A stretch of DNA of 64,000 bases from Eubacteriales bacterium (lineage in GTDB: Bacteria; Bacillota; Clostridia; Oscillospirales; Oscillospiraceae): assembly GCA_030531505.1 (NCBI GenBank), contig JAUNNH010000006.1, forward strand, positions 1 to 64,000, in the 5' to 3' direction. Positions 1-7,362 of the stretch are shown here, piece by piece. Under the pieces are notes generated by a model that was not told the DNA's origin, did no database searches, and worked only from the letters and a program-made list of their open reading frames with translations. The position numbers and the translations under genes were made by a program. Position 1 is the first letter of the stretch. Each line of letters opens with the position of its first letter.

Positions 1-1522
1 TGTTGCCGGTGGAGCCGTCGATGGAGATATAGTCACCCTCGTGGAAGGTCTTGCCAGCGAGTGTGAACTGCTTGTTCTCCTCATCCATCTTGATGTCGCC
101 GCAGCCGGAGACGCAGCACTTGCCCATGCCGCGGGCCACGACGGCCGCGTGGCTGGTCATGCCGCCGCGGACGGTGAGGATGCCCTGCGCCGCGGCCATG
201 CCCTCGATGTCCTCGGGGCTGGTCTCGAGACGGACCAGGACGACCTTCTCCTTGCGGGCGGCCCACGCCTTCGCGTCCTCCGCGGAGAAGACGGCCTTGC
301 CGCAGGCAGCGCCGGGGGAGGCGCCGAGACCGCGACCGATCGGAGTGGCGGCCTTCAGAGCGGCGGCGTCGAACTGCGGGTGCAGCAGGGTGTCGAGGTT
401 GCGCGGCTCGATCATCAGAACGGCCTGCTTCTCGTCGATCATGCCCTCGTCCACCAGGTCGCAGGCGATCTTCAGAGCGGCCTGCGCGGTGCGCTTGCCG
501 TTGCGGCACTGCAGCATGTAGAGCTTGCCGTTCTCAACGGTGAACTCCATGTCCTGCATGTCGCGATAGTGCTCCTCGAGGATGCCGCAGACCTTGACGA
601 ACTGCGCATAGGCCTCGGGGAACTTCTCCTCCATCTGGGAGATGGGCATCGGGGTGCGGACACCGGCCACGACGTCCTCGCCCTGGGCGTTGGTCAGGAA
701 CTCGCCCATCAGCTTCTTCTCACCGGTGGCGGGGTCGCGGGTGAAGGCGACGCCGGTGCCGGAGTTGTCGTTCAGGTTGCCGAAGACCATCGGCATGACG
801 TTGACGGCAGTGCCCCAGGAGTAGGGGATGTCGTTCTGCTGACGATAGTAGTTGGCGCGGGGGTTGTCCCAGGAGCGGAAGACGGCGCGGATGGCCTCCT
901 TCAGCTGGACAACGGGGTCGGACGGGAAGTCCTCGCCGAGCTGCTTCTTGTACTCGGCCTTGAACTGCTCGGCCAGCTCCTTGAGATCGGCGGCGGTGAG
1001 CTCGACGTCGAACTTCACGCCCTTCTTCTCCTTCATCGCGTCGATGAGCTGCTCGAAGTACTTCTTGCCAACTTCCATAACGACGTCGGAGAACATCTGG
1101 ATGAAGCGGCGATAGGAGTCATAGACAAAGCGCTCGAACTTGGGGTCGCGGTTGCCCTTGATCATGGCGGCGACGACGTCGTCGTTCAGACCAAGGTTGA
1201 GGATGGTGTCCATCATGCCGGGCATGGAGGCGCGGGCGCCGGAACGGACGGAGACCAGCAGAGGATTCTCCAGGTCGCCGAACTTCTTGCCGTTGAGCTT
1301 CTCCATCTCCGCGACGTTCTCCATGACCTCGGCCATGATAGTGTCGTTGATCTGACGGCCGTCCTCATAGTACTGGGTGCAGGCTTCGGTGGTGATGGTG
1401 AAGCCCTGGGGCACGGGGAGACCGATGTTGGTCATCTCGGCGAGGTTTGCGCCCTTGCCGCCCAGCAGCTCACGCATCTTGGCGTTGCCTTCGGAAAACT
1501 TGTAGACGTATTTTTTGCTCAT
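1..1522 (-). CDS. ppdK: pyruvate, phosphate dikinase (C-terminal part beyond the window)
   Basis: This enzyme interconverts pyruvate + ATP + phosphate and PEP + AMP + pyrophosphate in the cytoplasm, a hallmark of pyrophosphate-linked glycolysis in Clostridia. About 507 of the usual ~875 residues are visible. The protein starts MSKKYVYKFSEGNAKM; the nucleotide-binding domain motif LLGGKGANLAEM follows near residue 20, and the phosphohistidine domain carries GGMTSHAAVVARGMG with the swivelling His at about residue 458. The C-terminal PEP/pyruvate barrel lies beyond position 1. The ATG at 1520-1522 has a GAAAGGAA ribosome site just upstream. It lies 112 bases downstream of rsmA on the same strand and probably has its own promoter. 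The identification is very secure; only the missing end limits the annotation. Confidence 0.95.
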   Translation of the reverse strand, partial: MSKKYVYKFSEGNAKMRELLGGKGANLAEMTNIGLPVPQGFTITTEACTQYYEDGRQINDTIMAEVMENVAEMEKLNGKKFGDLENPLLVSVRSGARASMPGMMDTILNLGLNDDVVAAMIKGNRDPKFERFVYDSYRRFIQMFSDVVMEVGKKYFEQLIDAMKEKKGVKFDVELTAADLKELAEQFKAEYKKQLGEDFPSDPVVQLKEAIRAVFRSWDNPRANYYRQQNDIPYSWGTAVNVMPMVFGNLNDNSGTGVAFTRDPATGEKKLMGEFLTNAQGEDVVAGVRTPMPISQMEEKFPEAYAQFVKVCGILEEHYRDMQDMEFTVENGKLYMLQCRNGKRTAQAALKIACDLVDEGMIDEKQAVLMIEPRNLDTLLHPQFDAAALKAATPIGRGLGASPGAACGKAVFSAEDAKAWAARKEKVVLVRLETSPEDIEGMAAAQGILTVRGGMTSHAAVVARGMGKCCVSGCGDIKMDEENKQFTLAGKTFHEGDYISIDGSTGN

Positions 1523-1634
1523 GTTTTCGTTCCTTTCTATGCGGAACACGCGAAATCTCGCGCAGTCCCGAAAAAATATTCTTTGCCACTCATTAGATTA
1601 CCATAAAAACGGCAAAATAATCCATGCATTTTTC

Positions 1635-2501
1635 TTACAAATCCGCAGAGAGAATTTTGCTCAATTCGTCACATATTTTTGCAAATCCAACAAGGTCAAC
1701 GCTTTCCCCCCGGATACGGGTATCAAAACCCGCGTTTTGCAGCGCCTGTTCGGCCTGCTCCCGGTGGATGCCGAGCCCCGCAGCGAGGGCGTTCGGAAGG
1801 GTCTTGCGGCGCTGGTTGAAGGCGGCGCGGATCATGTGGAAAAGAAGCTCCTCATCCCGCACTGCCGCAGGCGGCTCCGTGCGCCGCCGAAGGCGGATGA
1901 TGGCCGAGGTCACCTTCGGCTGCGGAAGGAAGCAGCCGGGCGGCACCTCAAATAGGATCTCCGGCTCGGAGAGCCACTGGACAAGGATCCCGAAGGCGCC
2001 ATAATCCGGTGCGCCGGCCTTGGCGCAGAGGCGCTTGGCGACCTCACGCTGGACCATGACCGTGATGGTCTCGAAGCAGCCCGCGCGCAGCAGCGCGGAG
2101 AGCACCGGACTCGTGACATTATAGGGGAGATTGGCGCAGACCACGGGACGGAGCCCCCCCAGATGCTCCGCCACCAGGGCGGGGATATCCTGCTTGAGCA
2201 CGTCCCCAAACAGGAGCTCCACGTTTTCCCGTCCTTCGAGCGTCTCCGCCAGCACAGGGCGGAGCGATTTGTCCAGTTCCACAGCGAGGACCTTCCCGGC
2301 CCGCTCGCTGAGCCGGGCAGTAAGGCAGCCGAGCCCCGGCCCGATCTCCAGGACGCCTGTCCGTTCATCCACCTCCGCGGCCTCGGCGAGCTGCCGCGGC
2401 ACCCAGTCGGCGATCAGGAAGTTCTGGCCCATGGACTTGGAGAAGCGGAAACCGTGGCGCGCAAGCAGCGCCTGTATCTCGTTTTGATTGGTCAGATTCA
2501 T
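1635..2501 (-). CDS. rsmA: 16S rRNA (adenine1518-N6/adenine1519-N6)-dimethyltransferase
   Basis: RsmA (KsgA) dimethylates two adjacent adenines in the 3' hairpin of 16S rRNA late in 30S assembly. The 288-residue length is normal for the family. The sequence shows the N-terminal helix ending SMGQNFL, the SAM-binding motif I LEIGPGLG at residues 51-58, and the catalytic motif NLPYNVTSP at 124-132. Its start overlaps the 3' end of the trmD-GNAT gene by four bases (ATGA type), so it is translationally coupled to an RNA-modification operon that begins near 5.2 kb. In many Firmicutes rsmA sits elsewhere, so the link to rimM-trmD is a local feature. Secure call. Confidence 0.95.
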   Translation of the reverse strand: MNLTNQNEIQALLARHGFRFSKSMGQNFLIADWVPRQLAEAAEVDERTGVLEIGPGLGCLTARLSERAGKVLAVELDKSLRPVLAETLEGRENVELLFGDVLKQDIPALVAEHLGGLRPVVCANLPYNVTSPVLSALLRAGCFETITVMVQREVAKRLCAKAGAPDYGAFGILVQWLSEPEILFEVPPGCFLPQPKVTSAIIRLRRRTEPPAAVRDEELLFHMIRAAFNQRRKTLPNALAAGLGIHREQAEQALQNAGFDTRIRGESVDLVGFAKICDELSKILSADL

Positions 2502-3787
2502 TTCTTCAGTATCTTCTCATAGCCCTGGCGGGCGGTATCGTGCCCCGGCTCGCAGAGAACAACGATGTTGCCGCGATAGCGGTAGCCGTTCTCGCGCAGG
2601 AGCTTCTGCATGGGCTTGTTTTTTCGGTGGGTGTCGGTGCGGATGCAGCGGTAGCCCCAGGCACGCGCCTGCTCCTCAACGAAGCGCAGCAGCTGCGCGG
2701 ACAGGCCGCTCCCGCGGTAGGCCTTCGCCACCGCCGCGCGGTGGAGCACACAGCCTTCGAGCCCCTCGGTCCACTTGCCGTCGGTGATGCCGTCGTAGGT
2801 CTTCTCATGCCGGGTCGAAAGCGTGAAGAAGGCTGCCGTCTCCTCCCCGTGCCGGATCACGAAGCACTCCCCGCGCCCAATGTCGAAGCGGAAACGCTCC
2901 TCCGCCGGGTAGGGGCCCTGCCACTGGTCGACCCCGAGCTTTTTGAGTGAAGAGCGCGCGTCCTCGACGATGCGCAGGATATCCGCCAGATCCTCCTCGC
3001 GGGCCGGACGGTATGAGAGCGGCTCGGTGAGCTTCTTCGCATCGCGCCCGCGCCGTACCTCCTCGAGCAGCTTTTGCTCGTCTTTATCCTCGAAGCGCAG
3101 CTTTGCAAACATATCCGGGCGCTTGTCGCGCGTGCGCTCGAGCTGCTTGCGAAAGCGCCATCGCTCCACGCGGGCGTGGTCGCCGTTGAGAAGCACCTCG
3201 GGCACGCGGCTGCCCTCCCAGTCCTCGGGGCGGGTATACTGCGGGTATTCGAGCAGGCCGTCCCAATGGCTCTCACCGGTGTAACAGGCCTCGTCCGAGA
3301 GCACCCCGGGCACCAGGCGGCAGACCGCGTCGGCCACGGCCATGGCCGCGATCTCCCCACCGGTGAGCACGAAGTCCCCCAGTGAGATCTCCTCGTCCAC
3401 ACACTTCTCGATGAAGCGCTCATCCACGCCCTCATAGTGGCCGCAGACCAGCACAAGCTGGTCGTAGTCCCTTTGCAGGCGCCGGGCCGTCTCCTGCGTG
3501 AAGGGCTGCCCCTGCGGGGAGAGATAAATCACGCGGCGGCGCGCCGTGGCGGGCGAGGCGGCGGCGATCGCGTCCAGGCAGGACTTGAGCGGCTGCGCCA
3601 TCATCACGCAGCCCCAGCCGCCCCCGTATGGGTAGTCATCCACCTGGTTCTGTTTATTCTCGGTATAGTCCCGGATCTGGACGCAGTTGATCTCCACGAT
3701 GCCCTTTTTGGCCGCGCGGCCCAGGATGCTCTCGTGCAGCACCGCATTGACCGTGTCCGGGAACAGGGTCATGATATCGATACGCAT
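2498..3787 (-). CDS. trmD: tRNA (guanine37-N1)-methyltransferase fused to a GNAT N-acetyltransferase domain
   Basis: Residues 1 to ~252 are a complete TrmD: the start MRIDIMTLFPD, the region DDYPYGGGWG at 51-60, and the SPOUT-knot motifs LVCGHYEGVDER (113-124) and SLGDFVLTGGE (135-145), which bind SAM. TrmD places m1G37 in tRNAs to prevent frameshifting. TrmD alone is normally ~240-250 residues; here the frame continues without a break into a second domain (about 257-429) with GNAT features: the acceptor-side start LSYRPAREEDLADI and the acetyl-CoA loop region AYRGSGLSAQLLRF, followed by GYRCIRTDTHRKN. The fusion partner's substrate is unknown. It shares one base with the rimM stop (TAATG) and overlaps rsmA. 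No frameshift is needed, so the fusion reads as genuine. Confidence 0.93.
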   Translation of the reverse strand: MRIDIMTLFPDTVNAVLHESILGRAAKKGIVEINCVQIRDYTENKQNQVDDYPYGGGWGCVMMAQPLKSCLDAIAAASPATARRRVIYLSPQGQPFTQETARRLQRDYDQLVLVCGHYEGVDERFIEKCVDEEISLGDFVLTGGEIAAMAVADAVCRLVPGVLSDEACYTGESHWDGLLEYPQYTRPEDWEGSRVPEVLLNGDHARVERWRFRKQLERTRDKRPDMFAKLRFEDKDEQKLLEEVRRGRDAKKLTEPLSYRPAREEDLADILRIVEDARSSLKKLGVDQWQGPYPAEERFRFDIGRGECFVIRHGEETAAFFTLSTRHEKTYDGITDGKWTEGLEGCVLHRAAVAKAYRGSGLSAQLLRFVEEQARAWGYRCIRTDTHRKNKPMQKLLRENGYRYRGNIVVLCEPGHDTARQGYEKILKK

Positions 3788-4275
3788 TACATTCCCTCGA
3801 TCAGATGCACAGTGATGATCCCGGCCTCGGGATCGGTCCGCTTGATAAAGGCCGGCACCGCCGGGATCAGGTGCTCCTCCTCGCCCTGCACGACGTAGAT
3901 GTTGGAGGCGGGGCGTTCCAGCACGTCCACCAGCACACCGACCTCCGTCCCCTGCTCATCCACCACCTTCGCCCCCAGGATATCCTGCAGGAAGAAGGCG
4001 CCTGGCGGGAGCTGGGCGTCCTCCCGGGCGACGGACACCGTCCGCCCTTTGAGGACCATGGCGGCGTTCACGTCCTCCACGCCCTCGAGCTTGCAGAGCA
4101 GAAAGCTCTTCTGCACGCGGGCGGCACGCAGCAGGTACGCGCGCCCCTCGATGAAGAGCCGCGGAAAGCGCTTGAGGAAGGCCGGGCTGTCGAGCCAGAC
4201 CTCGATCTTCACCTCGCCGGCGACGCCGTGGGTATTCACGATCCGGCCGGCCTCGATATAGGCTTTCTTTTCCAT
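3787..4275 (-). CDS. rimM: 16S rRNA processing protein RimM
   Basis: RimM is a 30S assembly factor that acts with ribosomal protein S19 on the 16S 3' head domain. The protein starts MEKKAYIEAGRIVNTHGVAG, the conserved N-terminal RimM beta-barrel, and ends in the PRC-barrel half (FFLQDILGAKVVDEQGTEVG onward). I chose the ATG at 4275 rather than an upstream in-frame codon, because GGGAG lies at ribosome-site distance and the longer form would run into the upstream gene. At about 162 residues it is normal in length. It follows the lipoprotein gene after five bases and shares one base with trmD; rimM-trmD order is the widespread arrangement. Confidence 0.93.
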   Translation of the reverse strand: MEKKAYIEAGRIVNTHGVAGEVKIEVWLDSPAFLKRFPRLFIEGRAYLLRAARVQKSFLLCKLEGVEDVNAAMVLKGRTVSVAREDAQLPPGAFFLQDILGAKVVDEQGTEVGVLVDVLERPASNIYVVQGEEEHLIPAVPAFIKRTDPEAGIITVHLIEGM

Positions 4276-4279
4276 TCCG

Positions 4280-5143
4280 TCACTCCCAGTCCGCCGCGCC
4301 GTCACCCCAGGGGCTCAGCACCTTCTCCGGGATCACCAGCATCTCCAGCTCGTCGAAGTGGCTGAGCTGGAGGATGATGCGGTTATTCTCCACCGTATAT
4401 GTCAGCGGGAGCTGATCGAGACCGCTCGCCGCGCGATAGTCGGCAAAGAGGCGCGGAAGAAAGCCGTTGAGGAAGGCCGCGGGCTCGAGCACGATCAGGT
4501 CCAGCTCACCGTCACGATTGATCCAGAGCGAGGCGGGCACGCTGTTGAGACTTGCAAAGAGCCCCTCCGGCACTTCCAGCCCGAAGTCGTCCGCCAGACG
4601 GTTTTCCACCTCGTAGATCTCCAGGAAGCCCTGGATAAAGGAGCCGGGAAGCTGTCCGTCAAAGCGGCTGGAGCCGTCCGTCACGCCGGGCTGCTCCACC
4701 TCGCGGAAGGTCTCCACACACTCGATGATATACTTGATACCGTTTGGCTTGAGCCGGGGATGCGACGCGGTGAGGCTCGCCTTCTCCCAGAGGACGCCCC
4801 CGTTGAGATTCCAGTAGACATTCATCGTCTCGCCGTCCTCCTGGAGATAAGCGGTCAGCTTCGTCTCCTTCCCGGGCCAGGTGAGCACAAGGTCCGCCTT
4901 CGCCTGAACAGGATTGAGATAGAGGTCGACCGTGCCGCTCAGCTTGAGCGGGATCGGTACGCGCTGCTCACCGACCGCCACGCTCACGCTCAGATCATCC
5001 TCGACATCCAGGCGCAGACTGTCCAGCTTGTCGAGCTTTTGCCAGGCTCGCGCCATCTTCGTCTCAAAAGCCCCGCAGCCCGAAAGGCTCATGACCAGCA
5101 CGACCGCGAGCAGCAGCGCCGCAAGCTTTTTCCCTGTCTTCAT
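4280..5143 (-). CDS. exported lipoprotein of unknown function heading the rimM-trmD operon
   Basis: The 287-residue product begins MKTGKKLAALLLAVVLVMS and then LSGCG, a type II signal peptide with the lipobox cysteine at about residue 24, so it should be anchored on the outer face of the membrane. The mature part is a soluble, mostly beta-rich domain with no motif I can name; it loosely resembles lipoproteins with a LolA/LppX-type half-barrel, which is only an impression. The ATG at 5143 was chosen for its AGGAGGAG ribosome site; an in-frame start eight codons upstream lacks one. It is first in the operon with rimM five bases downstream, an unusual place for an envelope protein. Confidence 0.75.
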   Translation of the reverse strand: MKTGKKLAALLLAVVLVMSLSGCGAFETKMARAWQKLDKLDSLRLDVEDDLSVSVAVGEQRVPIPLKLSGTVDLYLNPVQAKADLVLTWPGKETKLTAYLQEDGETMNVYWNLNGGVLWEKASLTASHPRLKPNGIKYIIECVETFREVEQPGVTDGSSRFDGQLPGSFIQGFLEIYEVENRLADDFGLEVPEGLFASLNSVPASLWINRDGELDLIVLEPAAFLNGFLPRLFADYRAASGLDQLPLTYTVENNRIILQLSHFDELEMLVIPEKVLSPWGDGAADWE

Positions 5144-5186
5144 TCGCTCTCCTCCTACATCCCGCAAAGAATCACATAACTGAAGT

Positions 5187-5216
5187 ATTATAGCGCATCA
5201 TGGGGCATTTTGCCAA
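5187..5216 (-). promoter_or_regulatory. predicted sigma-A promoter for the lipoprotein-rimM-trmD-rsmA operon
   Basis: On the minus strand TTGGCA (5211-5216) and TATAAT (5187-5192) are separated by 18 bases, 44 bases ahead of the lipoprotein start and downstream of the neighbouring gene's terminator. Confidence 0.65.
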
Positions 5217-5235
5217 TATGCATCCGAGCGGAAAT

Positions 5236-5272
5236 GATAAAAAACGGGGATGCGGCGCACGCATCCCCGGAA
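5236..5272 (-). terminator. Rho-independent terminator after the FAH-family gene
   Basis: On the minus strand the arm CCGGGGATGCG pairs with CGCATCCCCG and is followed by TTTTTT, directly after the stop at 5280. Confidence 0.85.
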
Positions 5273-5279
5273 AGTGTCT

Positions 5280-6119
5280 TTAGGCCATCGTATTGCGCAG
5301 TGTGCCGATCTCGCCGATCTCGATATCGACCACGTCACCCGGCTTGAGCCAGCGGCCCGGCTCGTCCTTTTTCTCCAGAGCCACGCCGCTCGGCGTGCCG
5401 GTAAAGATCAGGTCGCCCGGTTCGAGCGCGATGTAATGCGAGGCGTAGCTCACGATCTTCGCGCAGTCGAAGATCATATCGTCGGTCAGACTGTCCTGTC
5501 GCCGCTCGCCGTTTACATAACTTCGGATCGTGTGGGGCTTCGCGATGTCGAACTCGTCCGCCGTCACGATCACGGGGCCGCAGGGGCCGAAGCCCGGCAT
5601 GGTCTTGCCGATCAGCCACTGGCCGGAGCGGCTCTGCGAGTCACGGCAGCTCAGATCGTTGCCGCAGGTGTACCCGAAGACATGCTCCAGCGCTTCCGCC
5701 TCGCTCACGCCCCAGGCAGCTTTTCCGATGACGATGACAAGTTCGGCCTCATAGTCGTAGGTCGTCTCCCATGCAGGCAGCGCGACCGAAGCCCCCGCAG
5801 GCACCAAGGCGTTCGCGAACTTCGAGAACAGCACCGGATACTCCGGGATGGGATGGTTGGTCTTGCGGGCATGTTCGACATAGTTCAGGCCGACGCAAAC
5901 CAGCTTGCCGACCGTATCCACAACGTTGGCCCAGACAGGCTCGGCCACGACCGGCAGGCTTTCATCGGCGGCGAGCGCCGCAAGCGCCGCACGGTCGGCG
6001 CCGGCGATCACCTCGTCCATCGTGAGCGGGCAGCCGGCGGCCGTCATGTCCACAACGCCGCGCGCAGTCTCGACGGCGAGATGGCACGCCCCGTCGACCA
6101 GGATATTGCAGAGTTTCAT
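5280..6119 (-). CDS. fumarylacetoacetate hydrolase family protein
   Basis: A 279-residue member of the FAH fold superfamily: metal-dependent hydrolases, decarboxylases or isomerases acting on beta-keto acids and acylpyruvates. The conserved core is present: VCVGLNYVEHARK, the metal ligand stretch YDYEAELVIVIG, GNDLSCRDSQ, and the C-terminal TGTPSGV and LKPGDVVDIEIGEIG. The start at 6119 is set by AAAGGAGTG; the longer frame would begin within the promoter. The short length without an N-terminal beta-barrel fits bacterial acylpyruvase or ureidoglycolate-lyase-like members rather than true FAH, but the substrate cannot be read from sequence. It appears monocistronic, with its own promoter and terminator. 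Confidence 0.88.
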   Translation of the reverse strand: MKLCNILVDGACHLAVETARGVVDMTAAGCPLTMDEVIAGADRAALAALAADESLPVVAEPVWANVVDTVGKLVCVGLNYVEHARKTNHPIPEYPVLFSKFANALVPAGASVALPAWETTYDYEAELVIVIGKAAWGVSEAEALEHVFGYTCGNDLSCRDSQSRSGQWLIGKTMPGFGPCGPVIVTADEFDIAKPHTIRSYVNGERRQDSLTDDMIFDCAKIVSYASHYIALEPGDLIFTGTPSGVALEKKDEPGRWLKPGDVVDIEIGEIGTLRNTMA

Positions 6120-6152
6120 GGAATGCACTCCTTTATCTCTCAGAATGTACCC

Positions 6153-6181
6153 AGTATACCCCGGATTTTGATTTAACGCAA
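6153..6181 (-). promoter_or_regulatory. predicted sigma-A promoter for the FAH-family gene
   Basis: Minus-strand TTGCGT (6176-6181), 17-base spacer, TATACT (6153-6158). It overlaps the end of spoIIR and lies 34 bases before the start codon. Confidence 0.6.
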
Positions 6182-6760
6182 CCGGGTAATGAGCGCATCC
6201 CACAGCTCGAGCAGAAAGAAGCGGAACTCCGCTCCCTCCCCCTCCGTGAGTAGACGGAAGTCCCCGGCCGCGATCGTCTCTCCGCCGTCCGCCCGTACAG
6301 CCGGGAGGCTAAACTGCGGGAACACAAGCCCCCACCAGTTGTGCCCCTCCCCTGCGCCAAGGCGGACGCGGAGGGATTCATAGCGCCCGGCCGGCAGCGT
6401 AACGCCCTCGGCGGAGCGCGTCGGATAGTCCGTCGGGCCGAGTGTTACGGTCACCTCCCGGCCTCCGGCCGCGGAGGAAGCCGCCTCCGCGATCGCGGGG
6501 AGGGCGGTGAAAAGACGCTCTTCCGCCTCGGCACGGTCCCGGACGTCCGTGAGCAGCGGGGCGAGGCTATCCAGTACCGCATCGCGCACGAGGAGCTTCT
6601 GCGCCTGCTCCTCCGGCGCGTCCGAGGCAGCGATCACATGCAGGCGCAGCACGCCGGAGGCAAGGGCCGCGCGCTCACCCTGCACGCGGCAGGCCAGCAG
6701 CAGCGTGAGGCAGAGCGCGCAGAGCGCTGCCTTTTCCCAGAGATGAAGATGCTTATCCAT
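6173..6760 (-). CDS. spoIIR: stage II sporulation protein R
   Basis: SpoIIR is secreted from the forespore and triggers SpoIIGA to process pro-sigma-E in the mother cell. The 195-residue protein has an N-terminal membrane/signal segment (about residues 9-25) and the family signatures VLRLHVIAASDAPEEQ, KLLVRDAVLDSL, a TDYPTRSAEG...LPAGRYESLRV block, and GHNWWGLVFPQF. Most family members have a Cys after NWW; here it is Gly, a minor variant. Start chosen at 6760 behind AAAGGAGAAC. A sigma-F-like promoter lies just upstream. Its presence is the clearest sign that the organism belongs to an endospore-forming lineage. Confidence 0.9.
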   Translation of the reverse strand: MDKHLHLWEKAALCALCLTLLLACRVQGERAALASGVLRLHVIAASDAPEEQAQKLLVRDAVLDSLAPLLTDVRDRAEAEERLFTALPAIAEAASSAAGGREVTVTLGPTDYPTRSAEGVTLPAGRYESLRVRLGAGEGHNWWGLVFPQFSLPAVRADGGETIAAGDFRLLTEGEGAEFRFFLLELWDALITRLR

Positions 6761-6790
6761 AAGGGTTCTCCTTTCGCTATGTACCGGGGA

Positions 6791-6820
6791 GAGTATGGAC
6801 GAAAACCGCCGGGAATAAAC
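6791..6820 (-). promoter_or_regulatory. possible sigma-F/G-type promoter for spoIIR
   Basis: Minus-strand GTTTA (6816-6820), 15 bases, then GTCCATACTC (6791-6800), which matches the forespore pattern G-TA, N15, GG--A-A-T at most key positions, 30 bases from the start. Forespore control of spoIIR is known in Bacillus. Confidence 0.4.
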
Positions 6821-6868
6821 AGCCCCCGGCAGCGGCATCCTGAAATTCTTAAGAATCGTGAATTCCGG

Positions 6869-6897
6869 TTGACAAATGTAGTCCGTCGTGCTATACC
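6869..6897 (+). promoter_or_regulatory. predicted sigma-A promoter for the blaI-M56 pair
   Basis: TTGACA (6869-6874), 17 bases, TATACC (6892-6897). The -35 box is embedded in operator copy 1, so repressor binding should block RNA polymerase. Confidence 0.6.
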
Positions 6898-6920
6898 ATA
6901 CTCAGACGACACGTGTAGTC
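6871..6920 (+). promoter_or_regulatory. two BlaI-type operator copies
   Basis: GACAAATGTAGTC (6871-6883) and GACACGTGTAGTC (6908-6920) differ at two positions, start 37 bases apart and match the ACA-N2-TGT core of BlaI/MecI operators. One overlaps the -35 box; the other lies just past the -10 box. Autorepression by the adjacent BlaI is the natural reading. Confidence 0.6.
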
Positions 6921-6982
6921 CTGTCATGACAGACGGAGGGAGTCTCGTCCGCTCCCTTCCTCAAACGAAATGAGGTCACCCC

Positions 6983-7357
6983 ATGGAAACACTATCCGAA
7001 AAAATCAGCGACTCCGAACTGGAGGTCATGCGCGTACTGTGGGAGGCGGGGGACGCCCTGCCGATCACCGATCTGCGCCAGGCTCTCCATGAGCGCAAGG
7101 GCTGGGAGGCCACCACGGTCAAGACCCTGGTCCAGCGCCTCGTGGGCAAGGGCGTGCTGGAGCAGGAAAAGCGCAAGGTCTTCTATTACCGCCCGCTGGT
7201 GAGCGAGAGCGAATACAGCGACTGGGCCGTGAACGGCATGGTGCAGCGGCTCTTCCGCGGCAGCGCCAAGGCGCTCGTGGCCACGCTTGTCCAGTCGGAG
7301 GGGCTCAGCGACGCCGATATCGCGGAGCTCCGGGACTATTTCAAGGTGGAGGGCTGA
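6983..7357 (+). CDS. BlaI/MecI/CopY-family transcriptional repressor
   Basis: A 124-residue winged-helix repressor: SDSELEVMRVLWEAGDALPI at the N-terminus, the recognition-helix region WEATTVKTLVQRLVGKGVL, the wing KRKVFYYRPLVSESEY and a short dimerisation tail. Family members dimerise on ACA/TGT palindromes and are cleaved or released when a partner M56 protease is activated. The M56 gene follows after five bases, so the two form a repressor-sensor unit; two matching operator sequences lie in the promoter. No beta-lactamase or penicillin-binding domain is nearby, so a beta-lactam role should not be assumed. Confidence 0.92.
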   Translation: METLSEKISDSELEVMRVLWEAGDALPITDLRQALHERKGWEATTVKTLVQRLVGKGVLEQEKRKVFYYRPLVSESEYSDWAVNGMVQRLFRGSAKALVATLVQSEGLSDADIAELRDYFKVEG

Positions 7358-7362
7358 ACGCG

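Noticed and set aside
41-1606. Long open frame on the plus strand opposite ppdK
   Set aside because: It is low-complexity (Gly, His, Leu, Val-rich), has no ribosome site, and mirrors the codon bias of the clear ppdK gene on the minus strand.
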